Source: Geobacteraceae bacterium (GTDB lineage: Bacteria; Desulfobacterota; Desulfuromonadia; Geobacterales; Pseudopelobacteraceae). Taken from it: a stretch of DNA of 64,000 bases. Positions 26,884 to 36,223 of the stretch are shown here, one piece after another. The notes beneath the pieces were generated by a model that was not told where the DNA came from, did no database searches, and saw only the letters and a program-made list of their open reading frames with translations. The DNA lies in assembly GCA_013336525.1 (NCBI GenBank), contig JAAXTM010000001.1, positions 248,001 to 312,000 of the forward strand, read 5' to 3'. The first letter of the stretch is position 1. Each line of letters starts with the position of its first letter. The position numbers and the translations under genes were made by a program.

Positions 26884-27700
26884 GATATATAATTCTGCGG
26901 ACTACACAAGCGGCGGCAAAAAAGAGCAGATTTACCATGACTATTGAGGCACTGGCAGGAAGGTTGGACATGATGGAGATAATAATTCCTATAATCACCG
27001 AACTGCACCCCTGAAGCGCTGCCAGAACGATACAGACTTTGAATCCGCGAGCAAGCTGCAGGGCTCCTGCAGCCGGAACAATCAACAATGAAGAAATCAG
27101 CATGATGCCGACCAGCTTCATCGCCAACACGACCGACAACGCGGTCAGCAGCACCAGAATTGAATTAATGAACGAAGTCCTGATGCCTGATACTTTTGCC
27201 AGCTCATCACTGAATGAAATTGCGAACAGCTCGTGATAGTATAGTGTTAACAGCAGCATAACTCCCAGACAGAGGAATCCGGCGATCACCACCTCTTCCT
27301 TTTTTATCGAAAGAATATTGCCGAACAGGTAACTGAGCAGGTCAACATTGTACCCCCCGCCAACACTCGCCAGTATAATTCCGGCAGAAATACCGAGAGC
27401 AGACACCAGGCCGATTGCGGCATCACCGCTCAATCGCCCCTTCTCGGTAAGCTTTAGTATACCGAGAGACGCCAGCATAACAATCGGCGCCGTCACCAGC
27501 AGCGACATAGCAGAGTAGAACTTAAGAGCCAGAGCGATGGCAGTGCTGCCGAAGGTAACATGCGCCAGTCCGTCACCGATCAGCGACAGACGCCGCAGCA
27601 CGAGAAAAACTCCCAGCACCGAACAGAGCAGCGCGATCAGGGTCCCGGCCAGCAGAGCCCGTTGAATAAAGCCGTATGAAAGTATTTCCAGTAGATTCAT
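26867..27700 (-). CDS. znuB: Zinc/manganese ABC transporter permease
   Basis: A 277-residue integral membrane subunit of the ABC-3 family with about eight hydrophobic helices, importing Zn2+ (or Mn2+) with ZnuC and ZnuA. The family segment GDGLAHVTFGSTAIAL lies near residue 40. The ATG at 27700 is 2 bp after the znuC stop; a GTG at 27718 is another possible start. The gene ends inside the 3' end of the convergent DJ-1/HD-GYP gene. Confidence 0.92.
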   Translation of the reverse strand: MNLLEILSYGFIQRALLAGTLIALLCSVLGVFLVLRRLSLIGDGLAHVTFGSTAIALALKFYSAMSLLVTAPIVMLASLGILKLTEKGRLSGDAAIGLVSALGISAGIILASVGGGYNVDLLSYLFGNILSIKKEEVVIAGFLCLGVMLLLTLYYHELFAISFSDELAKVSGIRTSFINSILVLLTALSVVLAMKLVGIMLISSLLIVPAAGALQLARGFKVCIVLAALQGCSSVIIGIIISIMSNLPASASIVMVNLLFFAAACVVRRIIYPRNSN

Positions 27701-27702
27701 GG

Positions 27703-28455
27703 TTAATGCCGGTGACACATAAGGTGCTGTGAGTGTTCGCCGAACAGCGACGACATCTCCGGTGAACAGCAGAATTCATCAAAACTGCCGTAAAAAAGTA
27801 TCTTCTTGTCAAGGTAGAGCATTTTTGAGGCATATTCCCCTATTGCACCGCTGTCATGGGTAACAAGCAGGACAGTTACTCCTCGCGAGTTGTTGATATC
27901 AGCTATCATGGCATAAAAACGATCTCTTGTTTCTGGATCAAGAGCCGCAGTCGGCTCATCCAAAACCAGCAATTCAGGATCGTTTACGATGGCTCGTGCA
28001 AGTAAAACACGTTGCAGCTGGCCACCTGATAGTTCACCTATCAGTTTATGTTTTAATTCTGATATACCTAATTCACATAGAGTTTTATCAATTTTGATAT
28101 TATCGGCACGATTCAACCGTTTTGGGAATCTCTTCAGGGACAACAGGCCAAGACCTACAGTTTCATGCACTGTTGCAGGGAAAATCGGATTAACCAGATG
28201 GAGGCTTTGCGGCAGATAGCCGACTTTGCTCCAATTCCTGAAGTTTGACAGAGGAGTTCCGAACAAAGATGCAGATCCTTTGCTGATCCTCACCAGACCG
28301 AGTAACGCCTTGACCAATGTGCTCTTGCCTGACCCGTTCGGTCCGACTATTCCCACGTAGTCGCCACGCTCTACCTGAAAGGAAATATCCTCTAGTACCT
28401 GCCCCTCACGATAACTGCACGACAGCAGCTCTGCCCTGACTATCTCTCCTGACAT
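27703..28455 (-). CDS. znuC: Zinc/manganese ABC transporter ATPase
   Basis: A 250-residue ATPase with Walker A GPNGSGKST, signature LSGGQLQRV, and Walker B LLVLDEPTAALD. It powers ZnuB in the inner membrane. It overlaps znuA by 16 bp. Confidence 0.94.
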   Translation of the reverse strand: MSGEIVRAELLSCSYREGQVLEDISFQVERGDYVGIVGPNGSGKSTLVKALLGLVRISKGSASLFGTPLSNFRNWSKVGYLPQSLHLVNPIFPATVHETVGLGLLSLKRFPKRLNRADNIKIDKTLCELGISELKHKLIGELSGGQLQRVLLARAIVNDPELLVLDEPTAALDPETRDRFYAMIADINNSRGVTVLLVTHDSGAIGEYASKMLYLDKKILFYGSFDEFCCSPEMSSLFGEHSQHLMCHRH

Positions 28456-29402
28456 TGAAGACCTTTCTGCAACTGTTCAAGATTCCGCTCCATCAGGTCA
28501 AAAAAAGTGGTATTTTTGGACTGATCATCACGTGACAGATTATGAGCACCGTGAAGCATCAATACACCAACTCCAGCTTCCTGAGCTAGCGTTTCTGTCA
28601 GGCGCGGTGATAAAAGCTCTTCAGCAAAAAGGTATTTGGTGCCGGATGATCTGATTTCACGGACAAGTGCAGCCATACGTTCAGCTGAAGGTTCAGAATC
28701 GGAAGAGACTCCGCTGAGCGCATGATACTCTAAATCATAGCGACCAGCCAGATAACCGAAGGTATAATGTCCGCCATGGAGGAGTTTACGGGTAGCGCAG
28801 GTTGATAGACTTTTCCGGTAGCGCTCGTCAAGCGCTGTCAGCCGGGATTTCAGGACTTCGGCATTTTTACGGTAGAGCGTACTGTTTGCCGGATCAGCGG
28901 CGATAAAACCGTCAAGAATGGTATCAATCATAAGTGCGGCATTGGTAAAATCGAGCCAGAAGTGCGGATCCATCCCTTTTTGATCATGACCCCTCCCCTC
29001 TTCAGACCCATGATCATGTTTGTCTTTACCGGCACCGGCGCGATAACTGACCCGTTCTCCGGCATTGACAACCCGCACTGTTTTGCTGTCAATCCCGGTG
29101 ATGATCTTCTCCGCCCACGGTTCCATGTATTTGCTGGTATAGATAAACAGTCCGGCCCGGCTGATCCTGATCATATCCTCCGGCTTAGGCTCAAAAGTGT
29201 GCGGTTCGACACCGGGGGGGAGCAGCATGGTCACTTGGGCCTTGTCACCGCCAATGGTGCGGGCAAAGTCATAGAGGGGGAACAGGGTCGTTACCACCTG
29301 CAGGCCGGTTGCAGGCTTGACTTCCGCTTTTTTACATCCGGCGAAAACAAGTGCGCCACAGCACAAGAGAATTATGAATACGATGCAGATACGAATATTC
29401 AT
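28440..29402 (-). CDS. znuA: Zinc/manganese-binding lipoprotein (cluster A-I)
   Basis: A 320-residue solute-binding protein with a lipoprotein signal (VFAGC). Likely metal ligands are the His in GVEPHTFEPKP, in DPHFWLD, and in GGHYTFGYL. Between them sits a His/Asp/Glu-rich loop (KDKHDHGSEEGRGHD, residues 130-150), typical of zinc-specific members and taken to capture zinc. It overlaps cvfB by 4 bp upstream and znuC downstream. Confidence 0.92.
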   Translation of the reverse strand: MNIRICIVFIILLCCGALVFAGCKKAEVKPATGLQVVTTLFPLYDFARTIGGDKAQVTMLLPPGVEPHTFEPKPEDMIRISRAGLFIYTSKYMEPWAEKIITGIDSKTVRVVNAGERVSYRAGAGKDKHDHGSEEGRGHDQKGMDPHFWLDFTNAALMIDTILDGFIAADPANSTLYRKNAEVLKSRLTALDERYRKSLSTCATRKLLHGGHYTFGYLAGRYDLEYHALSGVSSDSEPSAERMAALVREIRSSGTKYLFAEELLSPRLTETLAQEAGVGVLMLHGAHNLSRDDQSKNTTFFDLMERNLEQLQKGLQCQER

Positions 29403-30238
29403 GGCGCTTGTACATCCCGCAGCCGTATGCCATCTGGAAGCATTGAGATCAGGCCTTCCTTGTAGAGCCCACCAATCGTTTTTTTGAAGCTTTTCTTACT
29501 CAGGCGCAGCTGTTGGGCAATAGCTTCCGGAGAGCTTTTGTCAGTCAGAGGCAGAAAGCCGTTGTGAGCAGCCAAAGCGGCCAGAACAACTTCACGGTCT
29601 TTGAAAGCCTCCTGCGCCCCGCCGATCCTCAGCGTTACATCGACCTTGCCATCATCTCTGATTTTTTTGACATAGCCACGCAGACGCTCACCGCACTTCG
29701 GCTTAATGACCAGCTCGGTATGAAAGAGAAGCCCGCCAAAATTGTTGTTGATAATGACCTTGGCACCCAGATCGGTATGGGCATAAACCAGCAGATCGAC
29801 CTCATCCCCCTCGGCTAAACTGTCATCCACCGGTATGATGAATTTATCCAGTTTGGTGGTGGCGACAATCCGGCCGGTTGAGTGCAGGTAAATCCGCACC
29901 AGCACCTGATCGCCACGTCTAACCGGTTCGGTCTGTTCGCCAAACGGCAGCAGCAGATCCTTTTCCAGCCCCCAGTCAAGAAACGAACCGACGGTTGTTG
30001 TTTCCAGTACCTTGAGGATAGCAAAATCGCCCACAACGGCACGCGGTTTTTTAGTAGTCGCAGTCAATCGTTCCTCAGAATCTACGTAAACAAATACATC
30101 CAGCATGGTGCCGGCTTCCGCACCAGTCGGTACCAGCCTCAAAGGGAGCAGCACGTCCCCTTCGTCAGTCTTGAAAACAGCGCCGGATGGAGTGATACGG
30201 GTGATTGTGAGCTGATTGTAGTTACCTATTTGAAGCAT
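29399..30238 (-). CDS. cvfB: CvfB-like S1 RNA-binding protein
   Basis: A 279-residue protein of the CvfB/YitL family: three S1-like domains (about residues 5-65, 70-135, 145-215) and a C-terminal winged helix (about 225-279, with SPEAIAQQLRLSKKSFKK). CvfB affects virulence gene expression in Staphylococcus; its molecular role here is unknown. It is the first gene of cvfB-znuA-znuC-znuB; its TGA overlaps the znuA ATG, so RNA binding and zinc uptake are expressed together. Confidence 0.88.
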   Translation of the reverse strand: MLQIGNYNQLTITRITPSGAVFKTDEGDVLLPLRLVPTGAEAGTMLDVFVYVDSEERLTATTKKPRAVVGDFAILKVLETTTVGSFLDWGLEKDLLLPFGEQTEPVRRGDQVLVRIYLHSTGRIVATTKLDKFIIPVDDSLAEGDEVDLLVYAHTDLGAKVIINNNFGGLLFHTELVIKPKCGERLRGYVKKIRDDGKVDVTLRIGGAQEAFKDREVVLAALAAHNGFLPLTDKSSPEAIAQQLRLSKKSFKKTIGGLYKEGLISMLPDGIRLRDVQAP

Positions 30239-30281
30239 ATAATTCCCCCTACCTTACTTTATCCTAAATACGGCAATTCAC

Positions 30282-30410
30282 TCTCGCAAAGGCGCAAAGA
30301 CGCAAAGAAAGTCAGCAACTTAGAATCTATGATACACCCACCAAATTGGAGATGAGATTATTGCTTATATCGGTTTGATTTTCTTGGCGAACTTTGCGCC
30401 TTTGCGCGAT
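30282..30410. repeat. Inverted GCAAAGGCGCAAAG repeat element
   Basis: About 35-bp inverted arms (30282-30316 and 30374-30410) bound a 130-bp element between two minus-strand genes. Each arm contains GCAAAGGCGCAAAG, and they match over most positions. The gap between cvfB and the J-like/LRR gene shows nothing else. It resembles a short mobile or REP-type element; single copy here. Confidence 0.7.
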
Positions 30411-30435
30411 CAACTGCTTTTTATAGGTTTATACT

Positions 30436-31758
30436 TTAATATCGCCATTTAAAATTAACCGTCTTGCACCCTGGCATGGCCTTCCGGAACAGATTAAATC
30501 CTTCCTCGGTGGCATCGGTTCCGCTGCAGGTAAGCCATTTCAGTCCCGGCAGCAGAGAAAGATTCAAGATTCCCTCATTACCAACAGCAGTGTGGTAGAT
30601 AGATAACCGCTGCAGTGTGACCAAGGGACGCAGCAGCGCCAAACCACGATCGGTAATCTTTGTATCGGAGAGATATAACTCCTGAAGTCCGGTAAGATGC
30701 AAAATCCGGCTCATAATAGTGTCATCGCAATTATAAAGAAACAGGGATTGAAGATCACCAGACTGAAGATCTTTCAAAAAGTCTGTATCCATACCATTGT
30801 CTACTTTCACATCAAGTCGCAGTGATGTATTAAGAAAGACCTCTTTAACGCCCCGAGCTATCCCAATTCGCTGCCAATCTCTAAAATCAATTGAAGAAGA
30901 TTTCCGCACAAAAAGAGTTCCGCAGTTTTGTTCTGACGGAAAGCGGACAATTCGTGTTTCGAAGAGTGCTTCATCATCGCCGGTTAATTCACCTGACTCA
31001 CCGCGAGCGGTTGACAGGCGCCGCCTGACTCTCGCAATATCCAGATCAACAGCGGCAGCCATCTCTGCCAATAGATCTACACCATCAGCCAGCGCGTCAT
31101 TAACCCGTATCTTGAAAAGATAAATATCCGTCTGTTTCAGCTCTTCGGTCTGGCGGACAACCGCATGGATATTTTGCTGAACCGCAGCAAGCTGGCGAAT
31201 AACGCGTACGAGCTCAAGCGCTATATCCAGATCTGATCCGTATGAAACTGGTGCTTGTTCCCATTCACTCAAGAGGTCTATCAGCGCCTGTCTATTACCG
31301 GTTTGATAGGCTTCATTGGCAAGCGCCATCAACTCCTGTCTGCGCAGGCGTTCGATTTCATCAGCAGCAAGATCGGGGTGAACCGCCTTGGCTACACCTC
31401 TGTATAGAGATTTCAGACTTAAATCGGCTACATTCTGAGGTGCCTCTTCATCATCAAGCAGATCTGTTGAGTGTTTGAAGTGAGTATAGGAAGGTGACTG
31501 TTTTTGTGATTCGGTCGTTTTTGCTGCCTTCATCTCACCCAACAGACCGTTTAATTGCCATTCAAGGTCTTCCAAAGTTTCAATACGGACACCAAGTATA
31601 TCCTCATACACCTGTTCGAATATTTTTATTTCAGACTTCAGACGACTGTAATCCTGCTCTCGGCGCTGAAGATCTGCTTTAACCTGTACCAGTTGCTGAT
31701 ATTTGTGTTCCAGCTCTATTTCTTCAGGGGTTTTCAGCCGGTTTTTGAAGGGGGTCAT
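30436..31758 (-). CDS. Coiled coil, J-like and leucine-rich-repeat protein
   Basis: A 440-residue protein with no precise match that I recognise. Residues 10-80 are a charged coiled coil. Residues 115-165 resemble a J-domain: YRGVAKAVHPDLA carries the HPD motif (127-129), followed by a helix with NEAYQTGN. Residues 180-270 are helical. Residues 330-440 show leucine-rich repeats (LTGLQELYLSDTKITDRGL, then LVTLQRLSIYHTAVGNEG). It may bring DnaK to partner proteins. It is the last gene after hisS-ruvB-hda and overlaps hda by 4 bp. Confidence 0.75.
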   Translation of the reverse strand: MTPFKNRLKTPEEIELEHKYQQLVQVKADLQRREQDYSRLKSEIKIFEQVYEDILGVRIETLEDLEWQLNGLLGEMKAAKTTESQKQSPSYTHFKHSTDLLDDEEAPQNVADLSLKSLYRGVAKAVHPDLAADEIERLRRQELMALANEAYQTGNRQALIDLLSEWEQAPVSYGSDLDIALELVRVIRQLAAVQQNIHAVVRQTEELKQTDIYLFKIRVNDALADGVDLLAEMAAAVDLDIARVRRRLSTARGESGELTGDDEALFETRIVRFPSEQNCGTLFVRKSSSIDFRDWQRIGIARGVKEVFLNTSLRLDVKVDNGMDTDFLKDLQSGDLQSLFLYNCDDTIMSRILHLTGLQELYLSDTKITDRGLALLRPLVTLQRLSIYHTAVGNEGILNLSLLPGLKWLTCSGTDATEEGFNLFRKAMPGCKTVNFKWRY

Positions 31759-32447
31759 AATATTCGTTCCTTCAAAGACATCTCGCGCACTTCACGGGCA
31801 AGCGGCAGTGTTATACGCCTTTTCTCCGCCATAGAGAAGCGGTACAACTGATTGAAAAAAGTTATTAAAGCTGTAACTTCGCGGCTGGTGGTAGCCAGTA
31901 TATAGTCGACGACATCATCTGGTATCCTTATTTGATGATCCTCGGCCACCTTCTTGATAATCATTCTCCGGGAGTTGTCGTTAGAGGTATCGAGCTGGGC
32001 AACCAACCCCCATAACAGACGAGAAGTCAGATGATCGTCCATATTGGCAAGTTCGCGCGGCGGAGTGGCTCCGGCCATGGCAATTATACGACCGGATGTA
32101 TGAAATTCATTAAACAGCTGCCAGAGAGAGCGCCGCATGCCAGGATCATCGGGCATATTTTGCAGGTCATCTACCACTAAACCGCCAGCATTGCAAAATA
32201 TCGATACAAGCTGTTCAGGTGTTGCAGGTTCGCGGAGCGAAAGATATGGGAAATTGTTCCCGGCGATGGAACGAAGCAGATGGGTTTTTCCGGATCCTGG
32301 TGGACCATACAGGTAAAGCAGGCACTCTGAATCGGAAGGATCGACAATCCGGAGTGCAAACCGCAGTGCAGCGGCATTTCCTTCGCAGGGGACAAAGCTC
32401 TCAAAACTGAAGCTTTGGGTAATGGGAAAATCGAAGAACTGCTGCAT
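31755..32447 (-). CDS. hda: Hda-like DnaA-family ATPase
   Basis: A 230-residue protein with the AAA+ part of DnaA but no DNA-binding domain IV: Walker A GPPGSGKTH near residue 50 and Walker B GLVVDDLQ near residue 90, then the sensor region SRLLWGLVAQL. Hda proteins stimulate hydrolysis of DnaA-ATP after initiation. It starts with QQFFDFPIT, which resembles the N-terminal clamp-binding segment of Hda. It sits 2 bp after ruvB and overlaps the next gene by 4 bp. Confidence 0.85.
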   Translation of the reverse strand: MQQFFDFPITQSFSFESFVPCEGNAAALRFALRIVDPSDSECLLYLYGPPGSGKTHLLRSIAGNNFPYLSLREPATPEQLVSIFCNAGGLVVDDLQNMPDDPGMRRSLWQLFNEFHTSGRIIAMAGATPPRELANMDDHLTSRLLWGLVAQLDTSNDNSRRMIIKKVAEDHQIRIPDDVVDYILATTSREVTALITFFNQLYRFSMAEKRRITLPLAREVREMSLKERIL

Positions 32448-32449
32448 GG

Positions 32450-33481
32450 TTAAAAAAGAGGTGCCTGTGGTGATTCAGGCGCAATACGGCCAAAATGTAG
32501 ATAGGCCGCACGGGTGGCCACTCTACCACGCGGAGTGCGATTGATAAATCCGTTCTGAATCAGAAACGGCTCGTAGACATCCTCAATAGTATCGCTCTCT
32601 TCGCTGATGGCAGCGGCAATTGTGTCAAGTCCAACCGGCCCGCCTCCGAACTTGTCAATAATTGTCAACAGGATCATACGATCCATCTGGTCAAATCCCA
32701 TCTCGTCTATTTCAAGCAGTTTGAGGGTTTCCCGCACGACTTCCAGTGTGATGACACCATCCGCTCGCACCTGAGCATAATCACGCACACGGCGAAGCAG
32801 GCGGTTGGCAATCCGGGGGGTTCCGCGGCTACGACGAGCCAGTTCGGCCGCCCCGCGTGGATCGATTTCCATCCCCAGAATGCCGGAGGAACGACTGATT
32901 ATGGTTGCAAGTTCTTCATAGGTGTAAAATTCAAGGCGCGAAATAACCCCGAAGCGATCGCGAAGAGGCGAGGAAAGCAGTCCGGCGCGGGTAGTCGCGC
33001 CCACCAGAGTAAAGCGGGGAAGATCCAGTTTGATTGAGCGGGCGCTTGGCCCCTGACCGATCATGATATCAAGCTGGTAATCCTCCATGGCCGGGTAGAG
33101 GATCTCTTCGACTATATGGGAAATGCGGTGAATTTCGTCGATAAAAAGAACATCATGCGGTTCAAGGTTGGTGAGAATGGCGGCCAGATCGCCAGGACGT
33201 TCAATAACCGGCCCGGAGGTTGACTTGATATTGACCCCCATCTCGCAGGCGATTATATTGGCCAGCGTCGTCTTTCCAAGCCCAGGTGGGCCGTACAGCA
33301 GGACATGATCAAGCGCTTCCCCACGCCCCTTGGCGGCATCTATGAACAGGCGCAGGTTGCCCTTGATCTTCTCCTGACCGATATAGTCATCAAAGGATCG
33401 AGGGCGCAGTGTTGCGTCATACTGGGAGTCATCGTCTCGTTTTTCAGGTGTAATTGTACGGTTTATACTGGAATCCATCAC
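32450..33481 (-). CDS. ruvB: Holliday junction branch migration ATPase RuvB
   Basis: A 343-residue AAA+ helicase that drives branch migration with RuvA. Family motifs are complete: [13 protein letters not shown], Walker [12 protein letters not shown], Walker [19 protein letters not shown], and the C-terminal winged helix with TPRGRVAT. ruvA and ruvC are not in the window; here ruvB overlaps hisS by 4 bp. Confidence 0.98.
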   Translation of the reverse strand: MMDSSINRTITPEKRDDDSQYDATLRPRSFDDYIGQEKIKGNLRLFIDAAKGRGEALDHVLLYGPPGLGKTTLANIIACEMGVNIKSTSGPVIERPGDLAAILTNLEPHDVLFIDEIHRISHIVEEILYPAMEDYQLDIMIGQGPSARSIKLDLPRFTLVGATTRAGLLSSPLRDRFGVISRLEFYTYEELATIISRSSGILGMEIDPRGAAELARRSRGTPRIANRLLRRVRDYAQVRADGVITLEVVRETLKLLEIDEMGFDQMDRMILLTIIDKFGGGPVGLDTIAAAISEESDTIEDVYEPFLIQNGFINRTPRGRVATRAAYLHFGRIAPESPQAPLF

Positions 33482-34734
33482 AGTTCAGATATCCTGACCA
33501 GTGCTTTTATAGCGGCGACTGTCAATACTGTCTCTGTCATGAGGCCGTCAGACATCCTTTTGAAGGAGGCACTTCCTGACAACAGCTCATTTTCACCGAG
33601 CACGACGCTATAGCGAGCTTTAAGCTTGTCGGCACGGCGCATCTGACTCTTCAGGCTTTTACCTTCATAATCCATTTCTACCCTGACTCCTGATTTTATG
33701 AGACCATCCATCAGGCAGAAGGCGATGTCACTCTCCCCTCCCCCCATTGTTGCGATAAACAGATCTGGCTGAGTAGCAAAATCCTTGGCGCCGAGTAACA
33801 GTGCGACGCGTTCAAGCCCCATCGCAAAACCAATCCCTGGAATGGCCGGTCCCCCAAGTTGCGAGATCAGTCCATCATAGCGCCCCCCTGCAGCAACAGC
33901 GGATTGCGAGCCTAATAGGCCAGTAACCATCTCAAAGGTAGTGCGGGTATAGTAATCAAGGCCGCGCACCATTCGGGAATTGAGACTGTACGGAGTGGAC
34001 GACAGATCAAGATAGCGGCGAACACTGCTGAAATGATCGTCACAACTGCCACAGAGATGCTCCAGCACCGACGGAGCCCCGACCGTAGCAGCGATACACC
34101 CTGGAACCTTGCAGTCCAGTGTGCGCAGAGGATTTGTGGCAAAGCGCCGTTTGCAATCTTCACAAAGATGCCCCATCCGTTCTTCCAGAAAGCTCCGCAG
34201 TGTCGCTCTGTATGCAGGACGGCACTCCGGACAACCCAGTGAATTTATCTGAAGAGTCGGCTCTGTTAAGCCGATTTCTCGAAAGAATGTTGTCAGCATG
34301 TTCAATACCTGGGCGTCGGCCAGTGGGTCGTTGACACCGGTAATTTCGGCACCGATCTGATGAAACTGCCGGTAGCGTCCTTTTTGTGGGCGTTCATAGC
34401 GAAACATCGGCCCCATATAGTACAACTTTGCAATAGGGTCCTGTGCGTACAGCTTATGTTCGATGAAGGAGCGCATAACGCCTGCTGTTCCTTCCGGCCT
34501 CAGTGTGACGCTGTTCTCACCCTTGTCAGTGAACGTGTACATCTCTTTTTCTACAATATCAGTTGCATCGCCGATCGAGCGGCTGAAAAGTTCGGTTTTT
34601 TCCATTATCGGAACCCTGATTTCACCAAATCCGTTCAGCTCAAAGACCCGGCGGGCCGTCTGCTCAATATACTGCCAACGCCCGGACTCATCAGGCAAAA
34701 TATCATTAAAACCCTTAACTGCTGTAAGTGCCAC
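33478..34734 (-). CDS. hisS: Histidyl-tRNA synthetase
   Basis: A 418-residue class II synthetase. Motifs include [10 protein letters not shown] at the start, [16 protein letters not shown] (motif 2), and [12 protein letters not shown] (HisA motif). The anticodon-binding domain is at the C-terminus. The start is GTG with a GAGGTGA site. It leads the hisS-ruvB-hda-LRR unit with 4-bp or shorter gaps. Confidence 0.97.
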   Translation of the reverse strand: MALTAVKGFNDILPDESGRWQYIEQTARRVFELNGFGEIRVPIMEKTELFSRSIGDATDIVEKEMYTFTDKGENSVTLRPEGTAGVMRSFIEHKLYAQDPIAKLYYMGPMFRYERPQKGRYRQFHQIGAEITGVNDPLADAQVLNMLTTFFREIGLTEPTLQINSLGCPECRPAYRATLRSFLEERMGHLCEDCKRRFATNPLRTLDCKVPGCIAATVGAPSVLEHLCGSCDDHFSSVRRYLDLSSTPYSLNSRMVRGLDYYTRTTFEMVTGLLGSQSAVAAGGRYDGLISQLGGPAIPGIGFAMGLERVALLLGAKDFATQPDLFIATMGGGESDIAFCLMDGLIKSGVRVEMDYEGKSLKSQMRRADKLKARYSVVLGENELLSGSASFKRMSDGLMTETVLTVAAIKALVRISEL

Positions 34735-34784
34735 TGTTCACCTCATAATATTAAAACACCAATGAAAGTATCAAAGGCGAATTG

Positions 34785-36149
34785 TCAATCACCGCGAGTT
34801 ACCCGCTGAATGCGGTTTTTACCGGTTGTTTTCCCTACATACATGGCTCTGTCAGCCATTTCAAGCAGTACATCCTTTGTTGCAGCATCATCAGGACAGC
34901 AGGCATAACCGATACTGCATGTCAGTCTAATGACCTGACCATCAGAACCCGAAAAATGGTTGGCTTCGATATTTTTGCGAATACGTTCGGCAACAATTTC
35001 AGCTACAGCACAGGTTGTTTCTACCAGTATGGCGGTATATTCATCGCCACCATAACGGATAACGATATCAACGTCGCGGACAGACTTTTTAATCAGTGCA
35101 CCGAATTCCGCCAGAACCCGACTGCCGACAAGATGGCCATGAACGTCGTTGACCTGTTTGAATGAATCAACGTCGATAAAGAGAACCGCAAGGTGCGATG
35201 AATAACGCTCAACCCTCTTCATTTCACGTTCAAGAGCAACGTCAAGATAGCGATGGTTATAAAGCCCGCTGACATCATCAATAAAAGACAGATCTTTTGC
35301 TTTGGAAAACTTTTCAGCGTTTTCAAAGGCATGCAATGATTGTTCGACCAAAAAAAGGATATTTTTTCTAAATTTCGCAATATCAGGAAGTGTACAGGAA
35401 GGCTCATTCAGCAGTAAAATCATTCCTAAAGTTGCAGAAGAATTTTCAACCGGAATCAGGAAGGCTTCGGTGAATCCTTCTGAACTGAACGGTGATGAAA
35501 GCTGCAGATGTCTGATTGAAAACTCTGCCGACATCAATGTGGCAGGCAGGGTAGGGATTTCATCTAAAAGACGTCTGCCCAATTTACGGGAAATTCCTTT
35601 GGCGATCTTGAGTTCCAGGGTTTCATCCACCATGAAAAAACCGAGGGCGTTAGTGAGTCCGGCTTCACGGGCAACTGTTTCAACCAGCAGGTGGTAGAGA
35701 TGTTCACTGTCAAGACATCCGGCAATAGCCTGGCTGGACCTGAAAAGCGAAAGCATGTTTTTCAGTTCGTCATTTTCATCGAGGAGATGACGCTGCTGGA
35801 TGCACTGGGCAACAGAATGTCTGAATTCATCAGGGTTAACCGGTTTTACGAGATAATCCCTGGCACCATGCTTCAGAGCTAAAATGGCAGATTCCATATT
35901 AGCATTGCCGGTGACCATTATAACATCAACAGTCGGATGGCTTTCCCGCACACGTGACAGGATCTCCAGACCACTGATATCAGGCATGACCAGATCGGTA
36001 ATAACCAGAGAATATTGCCCTTTGGCAAGCATCTCAAGCCCATCACTCCCGCAGGAAGCGGTCTCAACCTGATACCCTTCGGCCTGCAGAAGGCCGGAGA
36101 ACATTTCACGAAAAAACCGGTCATCTTCAACTAATAAGATAGTATCCAT
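34785..36149 (-). CDS. REC-GAF-GGDEF response regulator
   Basis: A 454-residue protein: receiver domain (1-120, Asp52), a GAF-like sensor domain (about 130-275), and a GGDEF domain (about 285-454) with signature GGDEY (367-371) and I-site RDVD (358-361). The Phe-to-Tyr change in the signature is conservative, so c-di-GMP synthesis is still likely. Two inputs, phosphorylation and a GAF ligand, may control it. It ends 50 bp from the hisS start on the same strand and starts 74 bp after comEC. Confidence 0.92.
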   Translation of the reverse strand: MDTILLVEDDRFFREMFSGLLQAEGYQVETASCGSDGLEMLAKGQYSLVITDLVMPDISGLEILSRVRESHPTVDVIMVTGNANMESAILALKHGARDYLVKPVNPDEFRHSVAQCIQQRHLLDENDELKNMLSLFRSSQAIAGCLDSEHLYHLLVETVAREAGLTNALGFFMVDETLELKIAKGISRKLGRRLLDEIPTLPATLMSAEFSIRHLQLSSPFSSEGFTEAFLIPVENSSATLGMILLLNEPSCTLPDIAKFRKNILFLVEQSLHAFENAEKFSKAKDLSFIDDVSGLYNHRYLDVALEREMKRVERYSSHLAVLFIDVDSFKQVNDVHGHLVGSRVLAEFGALIKKSVRDVDIVIRYGGDEYTAILVETTCAVAEIVAERIRKNIEANHFSGSDGQVIRLTCSIGYACCPDDAATKDVLLEMADRAMYVGKTTGKNRIQRVTRGD

Positions 36150-36223
36150 TTAACGCCGCTCAATAAAGGATTTTGCAAAAAATAACGTATCTTTGTACTC
36201 TATTTTACGGTACAGAGTCAACG

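Noticed and set aside
30239-30281. Zur box before cvfB-znuACB
   Set aside because: No palindrome resembling known Zur sites was found in the short upstream region.
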